DNA of 30,683 bases from an uncultured Lachnospiraceae bacterium. Lineage in GTDB: Bacteria; Bacillota; Clostridia; Lachnospirales; Lachnospiraceae. This document shows, piece by piece, positions 14,644 to 22,229 of the stretch. Numbering within the stretch: the first letter of the stretch is position 1; each line of letters opens with the position of its first letter. Below the pieces are notes generated by a model. The model was not told the DNA's origin, made no database searches, and saw nothing but the letters and a program-made list of their open reading frames with translations. The translations under genes were made by a program, and so were the position numbers. The stretch spans positions 1 to 30,683 of the forward strand of contig CAJTSB010000030.1 in NCBI GenBank assembly GCA_910578825.1, read 5' to 3'.

Positions 14644-17600
14644 TTACTGTTTGCAATGGACAAACCTTGCAAGAAACTGGCGATTTGCCTCCTGCCCAAC
14701 CTTCCAGCGCCCTTGCCCGTCTTCAATAATCCAATCCTGGACTGCAAGCACGTCCTCATGGCTGAAGTCCCAGGTCTCCATGGGTGTCCCGTTTCTGAGA
14801 ATCCTTTTCAGATACGCAAAGTTTTCCGGTTTCCGCCAGGTAGATCCCTCCTCCAGCGTGTCCAGATATTTCTCCGATATATACCGGACATAGTATCTCG
14901 GCATCCGGGCAATAGACGCGTCTTCATCCCATACCATCACCTTCACGGTCTTGTAAGTGGTCTTCCGATAGGCATCTGTAACCTGGTAGGTCACGTCAAA
15001 TTCCACTTTGGATTCCGTCTGCATCTTGATTTCCTGCGAATCGAAATCCTTGAGCGCAAGCTTTGCCGTGATGTCGCCGTCCTCTTTATCCTGTGCCTGC
15101 GCACGCCCGATGAGCACCTCCTCTGTGATTTCCCCGCGGTTCGCCTCTTTCTTAAGGTAGTAGAAGGTGTCCTCGCTACTGATTTCCGGGTAATGGTTAT
15201 ACTTTACCTTCACCAGGATTTCCTCCTCAGTGGTGTTGCCAGTGCTGTCAGTGACAGCAAATGTCACGAGCACGTCCACCGATTCGTTCTCCTCAAGTTT
15301 CAGGTAGTAGGTATCCAGCAGGAAATCTGCAGGTACGTCCTTTTCATACGTCTTTTCATATGCTGCCTGGCTATGGTTCTCAGGTTCTGGATAGGAAACC
15401 TTTACAATACACAACTTGTCATTCAGGTCTGCAACATAAGGTCTATGATTCTTATTGTTATCCTCATTGTCATGTGCCGTCAGGCGCCGGATAAGGTCTT
15501 CTTTCGTGACGTTCTCGCCCTCAAAGAATTCCAGCTTTTCCCCAGGTGTCACTGCGATGGTCGGGAAGGCGTTCCACTTCGCCGCCAGGTTGATGTACTC
15601 CCTTGCGTGCCCTTCCTTCGGCGCTGCTGCCGCCTGCAGGGCTCCCTCCCAGGTCCCCTGCGCGCCCTGGGAGGTCTGGAATGCCCCCATCCCGTCCAGC
15701 CCCAGCAAGACGCGTACGGGTTCTGCAGTTTGGTAAGTGCTCAAATCCTCCGTGGTATGGTCTGAAATTGCCTCCTCTCCAGCAGCAATATTATAAACCT
15801 GAGTCATCTTCTTCTGTTCTTTTTCAGCATAGGATGATATCTTCATCTCCCACCCCTGGAAACTATAGCGTACCTTGCATTCGTACTCCCTATGGTCTGC
15901 TGTCCGTTTTCTTTCTATCCTTTCCTTCTTAAACCCATTGCCCCGGAATTGGTACATGTCTTCCAGGGAAACATCATATTCCAGAGTATTCCTCCCCTCA
16001 GTTGCGCCGTTCCCGCTATATGCCATGTTGACGTCCTTGTAGCGGAAGTACCGCTGCACCTTCCCCGGCTCCTTTACGTCCCCAAGCTCTGTGCATCCGT
16101 GGTACTGGTACAAGTCGTATGCCTCGCCTGTGCCCCACGCGCTGCCCGCGATGCTGCCCCCAGAAGATACCGCTTTCGCCTCCTGCTCTCCGAGTCTTGC
16201 GATTGTCCGGAAACGCCCGTCCTGGTAATAGACCTTCCTGTCATGGAGAATATTTCCGTCTTTGGTGACCTCAAGGCGAAATGCCGAGCCCTCAGAGACG
16301 CCCTGCAAGATTGGAATCTGTATCTGTTTGCTCTTGCCGCTGCCCCCGGCTGCAGAGCCCGGGTTTACTGTAGAGGTGAAATTCCCGACCTTCGTTCCAG
16401 ACGGCTGCCCGATGAGAGATGCCCTGCACCCGGCTTTCCCGACATCTACAATTGCTGTGCGTGTCCTGGGGTCGTAGGTGAGGCGCACACCAATGTCTTC
16501 CCGCACGTCCTCCTCCTCCCTGCCAATGTCACAGGGAATGTCAGCGTAATCTTCGCATGACACCAGGTAATCATACCAGGCGTACCATGTCCTGTTTCTG
16601 TCATAGGTCGGGCGAAGGAATGCATCGCTCTCTTCCGGACTCAGCGTCCCATCCGCGTTTATCTTCTGACCACCGTTTCTTCCCCCACTCTGGGAAATGG
16701 CTATTTTCGTATCATAATATCCCCTGAACAGGTATCCTTTCTTCTGCGGAATCTCAATTTTCCCCTCCCCGGGTTTTAGCTCCGTCGTACATATATTATC
16801 GAGAAAAATCCCTGTTTCATACTTATCATAGAGTTTCGGCGTTCCTGCCTTATCGGGTTCCCTAAGCTGGTTTTCCAACGTAATAGTATAGACATTCGGT
16901 TCCCACTGGGCGTACAGAGTTACTGTACGGTTTCCGGTGGTAAGATCCGGCGCATAGTCCGTCATGTTGTACGTTTTGTTTTCGGCAAAGGATTTTCCTT
17001 TCCCATCCGCCCTTGTATTCCATTCCGCTCCGACCTTTTTGCTGTAGCCGACCCGGGACAACTCAAAGGTGGCAAAATCCTCCGGATCCCTTGCCGCTGT
17101 AAGATAACTCCATCTGTTGAAAAAGCCTAAAATATTCTGTGGAGCATTCCTGCCTCCACGCCCCCCGTTCGCATCATACTGCACTGTCAAAATGTTGAGT
17201 GTCCACTGGGCATACAGAATTACCGTCCCACCATTTGTCGTAGTGAGGTTCTTTGTCACCTCCCCCAATGCGTACGCCGTCCCACTGCCGTCGCTTTTCG
17301 TGTTCCATCCCGTAAGGGTATATCCGGTGCGCCTGAAATTCTCCCCTGTATTCAGCGTCAGATTCCTTCCATAGGTTGCGTTCTGGGGATTTGCACTCCC
17401 CATACCCCCGTTCGCATGGTACGCCACCTTGTATTTATTGGCAATCTGCTTGTATACATTAAATTCATGCTGGTATTCCGTGGGGTGAAATTCCGGATTG
17501 CCAGAATCCCCACGCGTACACCCCAGCCATACATGAGAGGATGCCACCGTATAGAACTGTTCCGTGTTAGGGCAGTATGCGAAATGGTTCTCAATGTATG

Positions 17601-18414
17601 CATATCCGGCGTAACCATCCGTGCATACGTAGGGGTATGCAAGTGGAATCTCCTGATTTTTGATTCCCCCGGCGTTAACCGTAACTTTCAGGCGCAGGTG
17701 TGAAACCGTGTTCCTCGTTCCCCCAGCGTCGAAATTCTCCACCTTTGCGGTGTAACCCTTACCGCTCAGTTTCCCGGTCAGCGCAATGCCCCCTTTTAAG
17801 CTTCTTTCCGTCGGGTTCAGTGAGGAGCCGCTGCACTTCACGCTGGCATTGATGGCTGCCGCCGTGTGCTTGCAGATAATTTTTCGCGAGACTTCCGTGT
17901 GGTAGCCCTCCAGACGGTCGGATGGATCGAGGCTCTTAAGTTCTCCTGTCTCATATTTCAGGTTCTTCGTCTCCCCATCCTGCACAAGAGTTACGGTCGG
18001 AATAGTTGCCTGTCGCTCCTCTACCTCCCTCTTCCGGATTTCCTCTGATTTCTGTGCCTGCTGCCCGGTTTTGATTTCGGTAGTTTTCAATACCCCTGTC
18101 TTTTGATCTGCCGACTGTTTTTGCTCTTCGGATTTCTCCTCCCGGTATGCGGGCGGCTCCTGTTTCTCCGCCTCTTTTTCCTTTATATTCTGTTCCTTCT
18201 TTTCTGGTGCATCAGAGGTTCCATCCTCTTCCCCCTGAACGTTTTCCTTCCTGATCGTCCCTTCCTCTTCCTGTGGCACGTCTGTTTCCGATCCTGTTTC
18301 TTTTACCTCTTTCGTTATTGACTCCGTATTACACCACGCCAGATTCTGTGATGGTACAGGCAGCCCCGTCAACAAAAGGCTCAAAGACAACAGTACACCT
18401 GCAATCATTTTCAT
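14644..18414 (-). CDS. Giant InlB-repeat surface protein of the Tad-like locus
   Basis: 1256 residues from the ATG at 18414, 6 bases after GGAGG; the frame extends upstream without a good site. A signal peptide (residues 1-25) is followed by about 110 residues rich in Glu, Lys and Gln that look like a stalk. Residues about 190-320 form a domain with several cysteines that I cannot assign. Three InlB/Listeria-Bacteroides repeats follow: AYHANGGMGSAN at about 328, QYDANGGRGGRN at about 411, and a divergent one at about 508-575. The region 600-950 is unassigned. Two DUF5011/HYR-like Ig domains lie at about 955-1060 and 1076-1160. The last 90 residues are a charged non-Ig domain ending FVHCKQ. 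No LPxTG motif or C-terminal membrane helix is seen. It may be the substrate or tip protein of the Tad-like machine. Confidence 0.8.
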   Translation of the reverse strand: MKMIAGVLLSLSLLLTGLPVPSQNLAWCNTESITKEVKETGSETDVPQEEEGTIRKENVQGEEDGTSDAPEKKEQNIKEKEAEKQEPPAYREEKSEEQKQSADQKTGVLKTTEIKTGQQAQKSEEIRKREVEERQATIPTVTLVQDGETKNLKYETGELKSLDPSDRLEGYHTEVSRKIICKHTAAAINASVKCSGSSLNPTERSLKGGIALTGKLSGKGYTAKVENFDAGGTRNTVSHLRLKVTVNAGGIKNQEIPLAYPYVCTDGYAGYAYIENHFAYCPNTEQFYTVASSHVWLGCTRGDSGNPEFHPTEYQHEFNVYKQIANKYKVAYHANGGMGSANPQNATYGRNLTLNTGENFRRTGYTLTGWNTKSDGSGTAYALGEVTKNLTTTNGGTVILYAQWTLNILTVQYDANGGRGGRNAPQNILGFFNRWSYLTAARDPEDFATFELSRVGYSKKVGAEWNTRADGKGKSFAENKTYNMTDYAPDLTTGNRTVTLYAQWEPNVYTITLENQLREPDKAGTPKLYDKYETGIFLDNICTTELKPGEGKIEIPQKKGYLFRGYYDTKIAISQSGGRNGGQKINADGTLSPEESDAFLRPTYDRNRTWYAWYDYLVSCEDYADIPCDIGREEEDVREDIGVRLTYDPRTRTAIVDVGKAGCRASLIGQPSGTKVGNFTSTVNPGSAAGGSGKSKQIQIPILQGVSEGSAFRLEVTKDGNILHDRKVYYQDGRFRTIARLGEQEAKAVSSGGSIAGSAWGTGEAYDLYQYHGCTELGDVKEPGKVQRYFRYKDVNMAYSGNGATEGRNTLEYDVSLEDMYQFRGNGFKKERIERKRTADHREYECKVRYSFQGWEMKISSYAEKEQKKMTQVYNIAAGEEAISDHTTEDLSTYQTAEPVRVLLGLDGMGAFQTSQGAQGTWEGALQAAAAPKEGHAREYINLAAKWNAFPTIAVTPGEKLEFFEGENVTKEDLIRRLTAHDNEDNNKNHRPYVADLNDKLCIVKVSYPEPENHSQAAYEKTYEKDVPADFLLDTYYLKLEENESVDVLVTFAVTDSTGNTTEEEILVKVKYNHYPEISSEDTFYYLKKEANRGEITEEVLIGRAQAQDKEDGDITAKLALKDFDSQEIKMQTESKVEFDVTYQVTDAYRKTTYKTVKVMVWDEDASIARMPRYYVRYISEKYLDTLEEGSTWRKPENFAYLKRILRNGTPMETWDFSHEDVLAVQDWIIEDGQGRWKVGQEANRQFLARFVHCKQ

Positions 18415-18424
18415 ATCATCCCTC

Positions 18425-18565
18425 CTAACAAATTTGTTGCGAAAAGGCAGTAATAGCATCAAACACCTGCCCGGTCGTCAAAAAAGTTGCTGCAAATCCA
18501 ATCAGTATCACAGAAGATACCGACGCAATCACTACCTTCCCATATTTCTCAAATACCTCTCTCAT
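18425..18565 (-). CDS. Flp-like micro-pilin, 46 residues
   Basis: 46 residues; GGAGAG lies 6 bases before the ATG at 18565. It begins MREVFEKYGKVV, followed by a hydrophobic helix (about 10-29). The pattern M-K/R-x-V/I-x-E-E/K-Y/F is shared with the 35-residue protein at 18583-18690 and the 53-residue protein at 21743-21904, so the three are probably paralogues. Its position between the pseudopilin and the giant surface protein supports a pilin role. It is too short for many gene finders. Confidence 0.75.
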   Translation of the reverse strand: MREVFEKYGKVVIASVSSVILIGFAATFLTTGQVFDAITAFSQQIC

Positions 18566-18582
18566 CTAATTCTCTCCTTCCA

Positions 18583-18690
18583 TTACAACCCCAGCAATCG
18601 CTCCAGTACATATACAAAAATGCCTAACATACTTCCTCCTGCAAGGGCGAAAATAACAGCCCCGCCAAATTCCTCAATTACACCTTTCAT
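18583..18690 (-). CDS. Flp-like micro-pilin, 35 residues
   Basis: 35 residues; GGAGG lies 8 bases before the ATG at 18690. The start MKGVIEEFGGAV is followed by one hydrophobic helix and the tail LERLLGL. It matches the short leader pattern of its two paralogues. It ends 17 bases before the next micro-pilin starts. Being only 35 codons it is easily missed, but its ribosome-binding site, spacing and family pattern support it. Confidence 0.7.
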   Translation of the reverse strand: MKGVIEEFGGAVIFALAGGSMLGIFVYVLERLLGL

Positions 18691-18721
18691 TCTGTCTTCC
18701 TCCCATTTCAAACGGTTACCT

Positions 18722-19057
18722 CTACTTCGCAAACCCCCGAACCTGATGATCTGTTACCAGGTTCAACACAGGAATTGCATATTCATAGTCCAGGATAACC
18801 TCTGCTATCATCGCATGTCCCCGTGTGTCATAAGCCATTGTTTTCACCTGTAAGCTGTACCCTGCCTCTTTCGCCTGCCGGCGGCAGGAGGACACAACGG
18901 CATCATTAAAGTTACTGCACTCAATCTCACTAATCACATCCGCATGATAATTCCTGGCATTCGCAGACTGGATACCGGCTGTCACAACGCCTATTCCAAT
19001 CATCCCGGTTACTAAAAGGAAAAATATTCCCAGATACGTCTTCATTATCTGTCCCAT
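18722..19057 (-). CDS. TadE-like pseudopilin
   Basis: About 111 residues from ATG 19057, with AAGGTG 6 bases upstream; a GTG at 19066 behind AGGAGG is an alternative start. A single hydrophobic N-terminal helix (about 6-28) is followed by an extracytoplasmic domain with IECSNFND, two cysteines (SSCRRQA and the earlier ECSN), and AMIAEVILDYEYAIPVL. Small proteins of this pattern (IEaSNFN ... AEVvLkYkY) sit in Tad-like loci of Clostridia, from memory. The start is 16 bases past the fusion-protein stop, so it is likely cotranscribed. Confidence 0.7.
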   Translation of the reverse strand: MGQIMKTYLGIFFLLVTGMIGIGVVTAGIQSANARNYHADVISEIECSNFNDAVVSSCRRQAKEAGYSLQVKTMAYDTRGHAMIAEVILDYEYAIPVLNLVTDHQVRGFAK

Positions 19058-19073
19058 AAACTGCACCTTCCTC

Positions 19074-20594
19074 CTACAACTTCATCTGCCCCAGAAACAT
19101 CAACATAAATACCACCATATTTGCCACCGTCTGCAAAGACACGGTCACCTGAGGCAGATAAAAAATTCCATTAATTCCGGCAAGGCTTTTTTCATTTGAC
19201 AATTTTTCTGCCTTATCCATCATCTTACTGTTGCGCTGTACAAGAATACGGATTTGTGACTGCGCATCCCCGTTGCCGGATTCTGAGATGGCATAAAGCA
19301 TTTTCATAGAAGAAACCACCGCGGACAGTTCAAACATTCCCAGAAATTCCAGATAAGGCTCAATCGCATTCGGCGTCCGTTTCAGGTTATCCGAAAGATG
19401 CTGTAACTCCCACCTGAGAATTGCCGGTGCATGGTCAATGGTTTTTTCAATGGAAACCTGCACGTTATTTCCCTGTAAAAGCAGCGCCATCTCCATCAGC
19501 CACCCCGGAAATACACGATTAATCTCCCGTACAACTTTGTCATACGCAATTCGATATCCAATCCTGTGCTGGTTCAACAAAAGAATTCCTGCGACTACAG
19601 CAACTGCCACACCAATGGGAAACTTTATCAAGAACGCAAACAGTGCGATTCCAAAAGCTGAAACTCCAAAAACAAAACTCTTAAACGCCTCTTTTTTGCC
19701 ATCGTAATCACAGATCATACGATAATACTCCGACAGCTTTTCTTCATCTTCCTCTTCTGGCTCAATCCAGCTCCTGGCAATCTGTCTGTTCACCTTTCGG
19801 AAAATTCCAATATTCAAAATCAAATATAACATTGTCACAACCTGAGTAACCGGATGATAGATAATGGTGTACTGCTCCGGCATGGAACGATATACCATAT
19901 GAAAGATTACCGCAAGCATCATTGTCACGAAAATGGAAAAGACTGCCCGCATACGCGCCGCTTTCTTATCTTCCTGTAGCAGCATCACGTTATCTGCCCA
20001 CACTGCCTTGTCCTCAATCAATAAATCAATTCCTTCTTCGCAGGCTCCACCGTTCCCCTCCACCGTCCGAAGATATTCATGTATTTTGCACAAACGGTTT
20101 GCCGGATACGCGCACTCTATAATTTCCAAGGCCTCTTTGTACAGCTCCTTCTCGTAACTGCCGGTTTCAATATAGCAAATTGCCTCTCCCAACACCTCGA
20201 ACATCCTGCCTTCGTGGAACATCGTGCGGGTATCTTTCAAAGACAGAAGGATTTTCTGGTTCTGGCGAAAAGAATACAATATCTGTTCCATGTAATCCGA
20301 TACATCCAAAAACTGCTTATGCTCATACATCTGTTTATACCCATCCAGAATCAGAAACGGCAATGATACTATGCAGGCAATTACTACAGGTAAGATCAAA
20401 TACCAACGAAGACTGAACAACATGCCGCAGCCTATGGCAATCATCATTGATAGCGACAGAAAGGCTCCATATTTGCCCATGGAAAAACTGTAACCGTAAC
20501 TGTCAATCCGCCTTTGCAGATTCCCCGGATAGAACAGTCCGAATTTCTCTTTTCTGGCTTTTAAATTCTTATATTGTGCTGCTTTTTCTTTCAT
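19074..20594 (-). CDS. TadB-TadC-like fusion, type II secretion F-domain membrane protein
   Basis: 506 residues. The TadB and TadC proteins are inner-membrane platforms that couple the ATPase to pilin assembly; they are normally two separate genes of about 300 residues. Here one protein has two halves with similar layout: two N-terminal helices (about 42-90), a cytoplasmic T2SF-like segment (YMEQILYSFRQNQKILLSLKDT), a helix pair at about 218-265, then an acidic linker (EPEEEDEEKLSEYYR) and a second set of helices (about 300-345), a second T2SF-like segment (FPGWLMEMALLLQGNNVQVSIEKT) and a C-terminal helix. The start ATG overlaps the tadA stop by 4 bases (ATGA), so translation is coupled. Assignment to the TadB/C family rests on pattern and context. 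Confidence 0.8.
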   Translation of the reverse strand: MKEKAAQYKNLKARKEKFGLFYPGNLQRRIDSYGYSFSMGKYGAFLSLSMMIAIGCGMLFSLRWYLILPVVIACIVSLPFLILDGYKQMYEHKQFLDVSDYMEQILYSFRQNQKILLSLKDTRTMFHEGRMFEVLGEAICYIETGSYEKELYKEALEIIECAYPANRLCKIHEYLRTVEGNGGACEEGIDLLIEDKAVWADNVMLLQEDKKAARMRAVFSIFVTMMLAVIFHMVYRSMPEQYTIIYHPVTQVVTMLYLILNIGIFRKVNRQIARSWIEPEEEDEEKLSEYYRMICDYDGKKEAFKSFVFGVSAFGIALFAFLIKFPIGVAVAVVAGILLLNQHRIGYRIAYDKVVREINRVFPGWLMEMALLLQGNNVQVSIEKTIDHAPAILRWELQHLSDNLKRTPNAIEPYLEFLGMFELSAVVSSMKMLYAISESGNGDAQSQIRILVQRNSKMMDKAEKLSNEKSLAGINGIFYLPQVTVSLQTVANMVVFMLMFLGQMKL

Positions 20595-21691
20595 ATAGCC
20601 TCCTGTTCTGTCTTTCCGGACGCCTTGACCAATGCTATGTCCAAAGGCTCATATGCACAGGTCTGCGGACAGTGAAACGGCTCTTCAATTCCCGCCCGCT
20701 GCAGCCGTCTTAAAATATCAGACGGAATCACATCCGATACTTGTTTTCCATCCTCTACCAACATATAAATTGCGTTTTTCCCAGCATTCCGGTCGAAAAA
20801 GCACATCTGGTCAATATAGCGTTCTACCATGCCGTTTTCATTCTGATACTGACGCAGCAGCACGCCTACACTGATAAATTCATAAATATAATTCTCCAGC
20901 CGGTCCGCATCCCTGGAACGCCCAATCATATTCATAATCCGATCCGGCAAATTCCGCAGATCATCCAGATGCAGCGTAGTAAATCCATATACCCCGGTAG
21001 ACCATTGCTCCAGAAGATACTGTACCTCCGTAGAACGCGCTTCCGACAGGATAATCCACTTGGGATTCTGCCTGAGGCAGAGCTTAATCGCCTCCGTATA
21101 ACTTAAATCTTTGCTGACCTGTAGTTCCACACAGTCATTCTCCGGATTGATTTCATGGAAATGCATCTCCAGATTGTCTTCAATCGTAATCGCACGCTGA
21201 TTCGGCGGAATAAACCTGGAGAAAAACTTCGCACACTCTGTTTTTCCCACACCCGGTTCCCCGCAGAAAGCAAAATTCATTTTGGCCTTCACACAGTTAA
21301 TTAAAAGACTCAGTATTTCTATCGTACAGTAACGGCTGTCCAACATGCTTTCTACTGTCTGACGAACTCTGGGAAGTGATTTGCGGATACAGATACTGCG
21401 TCCGGAAACCGCTGCTGACTCATGAATAATGCTGATTCTGAGTTCATTTGTCTCTGCCTCAAGTACGTTATTTGCACGGTTAAACGGCTTATTGACCCGA
21501 TTGGCAATTCGATGCGTAAAACGCTCAACAAACTCTTCTCCGAGCAAAATATCGGCCCGGTAGCGCCCCCGTTTCAAATCCGTAACCCACAATGTTTTTC
21601 CATTGTAGTCGATATCTGTTACGTTTTTATCACAGATATAGGGATACAAAGGACCGAACTCCTCCTCTGTTAATTCCCAATCATATTTCAT
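20591..21691 (-). CDS. tadA: TadA/CpaF-type secretion ATPase
   Basis: 366 residues from the ATG at 21691, which follows GGAGGTAAC; the frame upstream to 21727 lacks a site. This cytoplasmic hexameric ATPase powers pilus assembly. Residues 1-130 are the N-terminal domain (DIDYNGKTLWV, RIANRVNKPFN). Walker A is GEPGVGKT (144-151), the Asp box TIEDNLEMH starts at 169, Walker B is WIILSEARS (212-220), and the His box is GFTTLHLDD (about 236-244). The Walker B region reads SEARS where most CpaF proteins have GEVRG, so it is a divergent member. The CpaF family also includes type IV and type II secretion ATPases; the gene neighbourhood favours a Tad-like role. Confidence 0.93.
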   Translation of the reverse strand: MKYDWELTEEEFGPLYPYICDKNVTDIDYNGKTLWVTDLKRGRYRADILLGEEFVERFTHRIANRVNKPFNRANNVLEAETNELRISIIHESAAVSGRSICIRKSLPRVRQTVESMLDSRYCTIEILSLLINCVKAKMNFAFCGEPGVGKTECAKFFSRFIPPNQRAITIEDNLEMHFHEINPENDCVELQVSKDLSYTEAIKLCLRQNPKWIILSEARSTEVQYLLEQWSTGVYGFTTLHLDDLRNLPDRIMNMIGRSRDADRLENYIYEFISVGVLLRQYQNENGMVERYIDQMCFFDRNAGKNAIYMLVEDGKQVSDVIPSDILRRLQRAGIEEPFHCPQTCAYEPLDIALVKASGKTEQEAI

Positions 21692-21742
21692 GTTACCTCC
21701 AATCCCCGGGCAGCCTGCACGATACAAACCGCCCGGCCTGTC

Positions 21743-21904
21743 TCAGGATACCTTTGTCTTGCTGAACAGATTATTAATCAAATCCACAAATGCCGAATGT
21801 ACCGGTCCATTTGTGGCAAGCAGCAAACCAACAACTGCAATCAACGCAATGATTGCAACCGCTGTAATGATAATACCGCTGTATTCCTCAAAAATAACCT
21901 TCAT
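21743..21904 (-). CDS. Flp-like pilin, 53 residues, first gene of the Tad-like locus
   Basis: 53 residues; AAAGGAGGGG lies just upstream of the ATG at 21904. The sequence starts MKVIFEEYSG and continues as a hydrophobic helix to about residue 30, with a polar tail (NGPVHSAFVDLINNLF). The EEY just before the helix resembles the Glu5-Tyr6 of mature Flp pilins, but only two residues precede the matching mature N-terminus, so no classical leader is present. It is about the size of the Flp1-like domain of Firmicutes. It heads the operon and is 51 bases before tadA, so it is the likely major pilin. Confidence 0.75.
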   Translation of the reverse strand: MKVIFEEYSGIIITAVAIIALIAVVGLLLATNGPVHSAFVDLINNLFSKTKVS

Positions 21905-22036
21905 TGAACCCCTCCTTTCTGCGGAGTGGAATTTTGCAGAATACACAATTCCATACAACTTATTTTTCTTTCATTCTTGCATTGGTAACTGGCGAATAAA
22001 GCTGGACTACTATGCAGAAATAAAAAGAACTTTTGT

Positions 22037-22105
22037 GTTGGCACAGAGAATGCCAACGGCTGGATATAATTACGGAAACTTTTTCCGTATGGGTATTGTA
22101 ATACC
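22037..22105 (-). promoter_or_regulatory. Three tandem perfect inverted repeats upstream of the Tad-like operon
   Basis: GTTGGCA (22037-22043) with TGCCAAC (22051-22057); TACGGAAA (22071-22078) with TTTCCGTA (22082-22089); GGTATT (22092-22097) with AATACC (22100-22105). All three are perfect and lie 130-200 bases before the first pilin start. They may be operators or leader hairpins. The first repeat also contains, on the minus strand, TGGCATTCTCTGTGC, which has the GG-N10-GC spacing of a sigma-54 promoter but only a partial consensus match. The gap 21905-22229 has no gene. Confidence 0.5.
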
Positions 22106-22150
22106 GCATAATGAAAAAAGCAATTAGGAATAACTCACAAAAAAATTTGC

Positions 22151-22194
22151 AAAAAAAGAGCCTTGCAGAAAGCAAATCCACTTCCCGCAAGACC
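22151..22194 (-). terminator. Rho-independent terminator after the Mrp-type gene
   Basis: On the minus strand GGTCTTGC pairs with GCAAGGCT, with an inner GGAAG-CTTTC stem, followed by TTTTTTT. It isolates the mrp transcript from the Tad-like operon. Confidence 0.75.
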
Positions 22195-22229
22195 TTACGC
22201 TGTCAAAAGACATTTTATTTTTGTTTGGA

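Noticed and set aside
14656..15765. Long plus-strand frame of 369 codons inside the InlB-repeat gene
   Set aside because: Antisense shadow; composition mirrors the minus-strand gene and no family is recognisable.
14644..18414. Sortase substrate
   Set aside because: No LPxTG motif or hydrophobic C-terminus in this protein, nor in the LRR protein.
21960..22190. 76-codon minus-strand frame upstream of the pilin
   Set aside because: No family pattern, and it overlaps the inverted repeats and the mrp terminator.
21905..22229. Cyclic di-GMP riboswitch before the Tad-like operon
   Set aside because: The inverted repeats do not contain the known conserved cores of either class.
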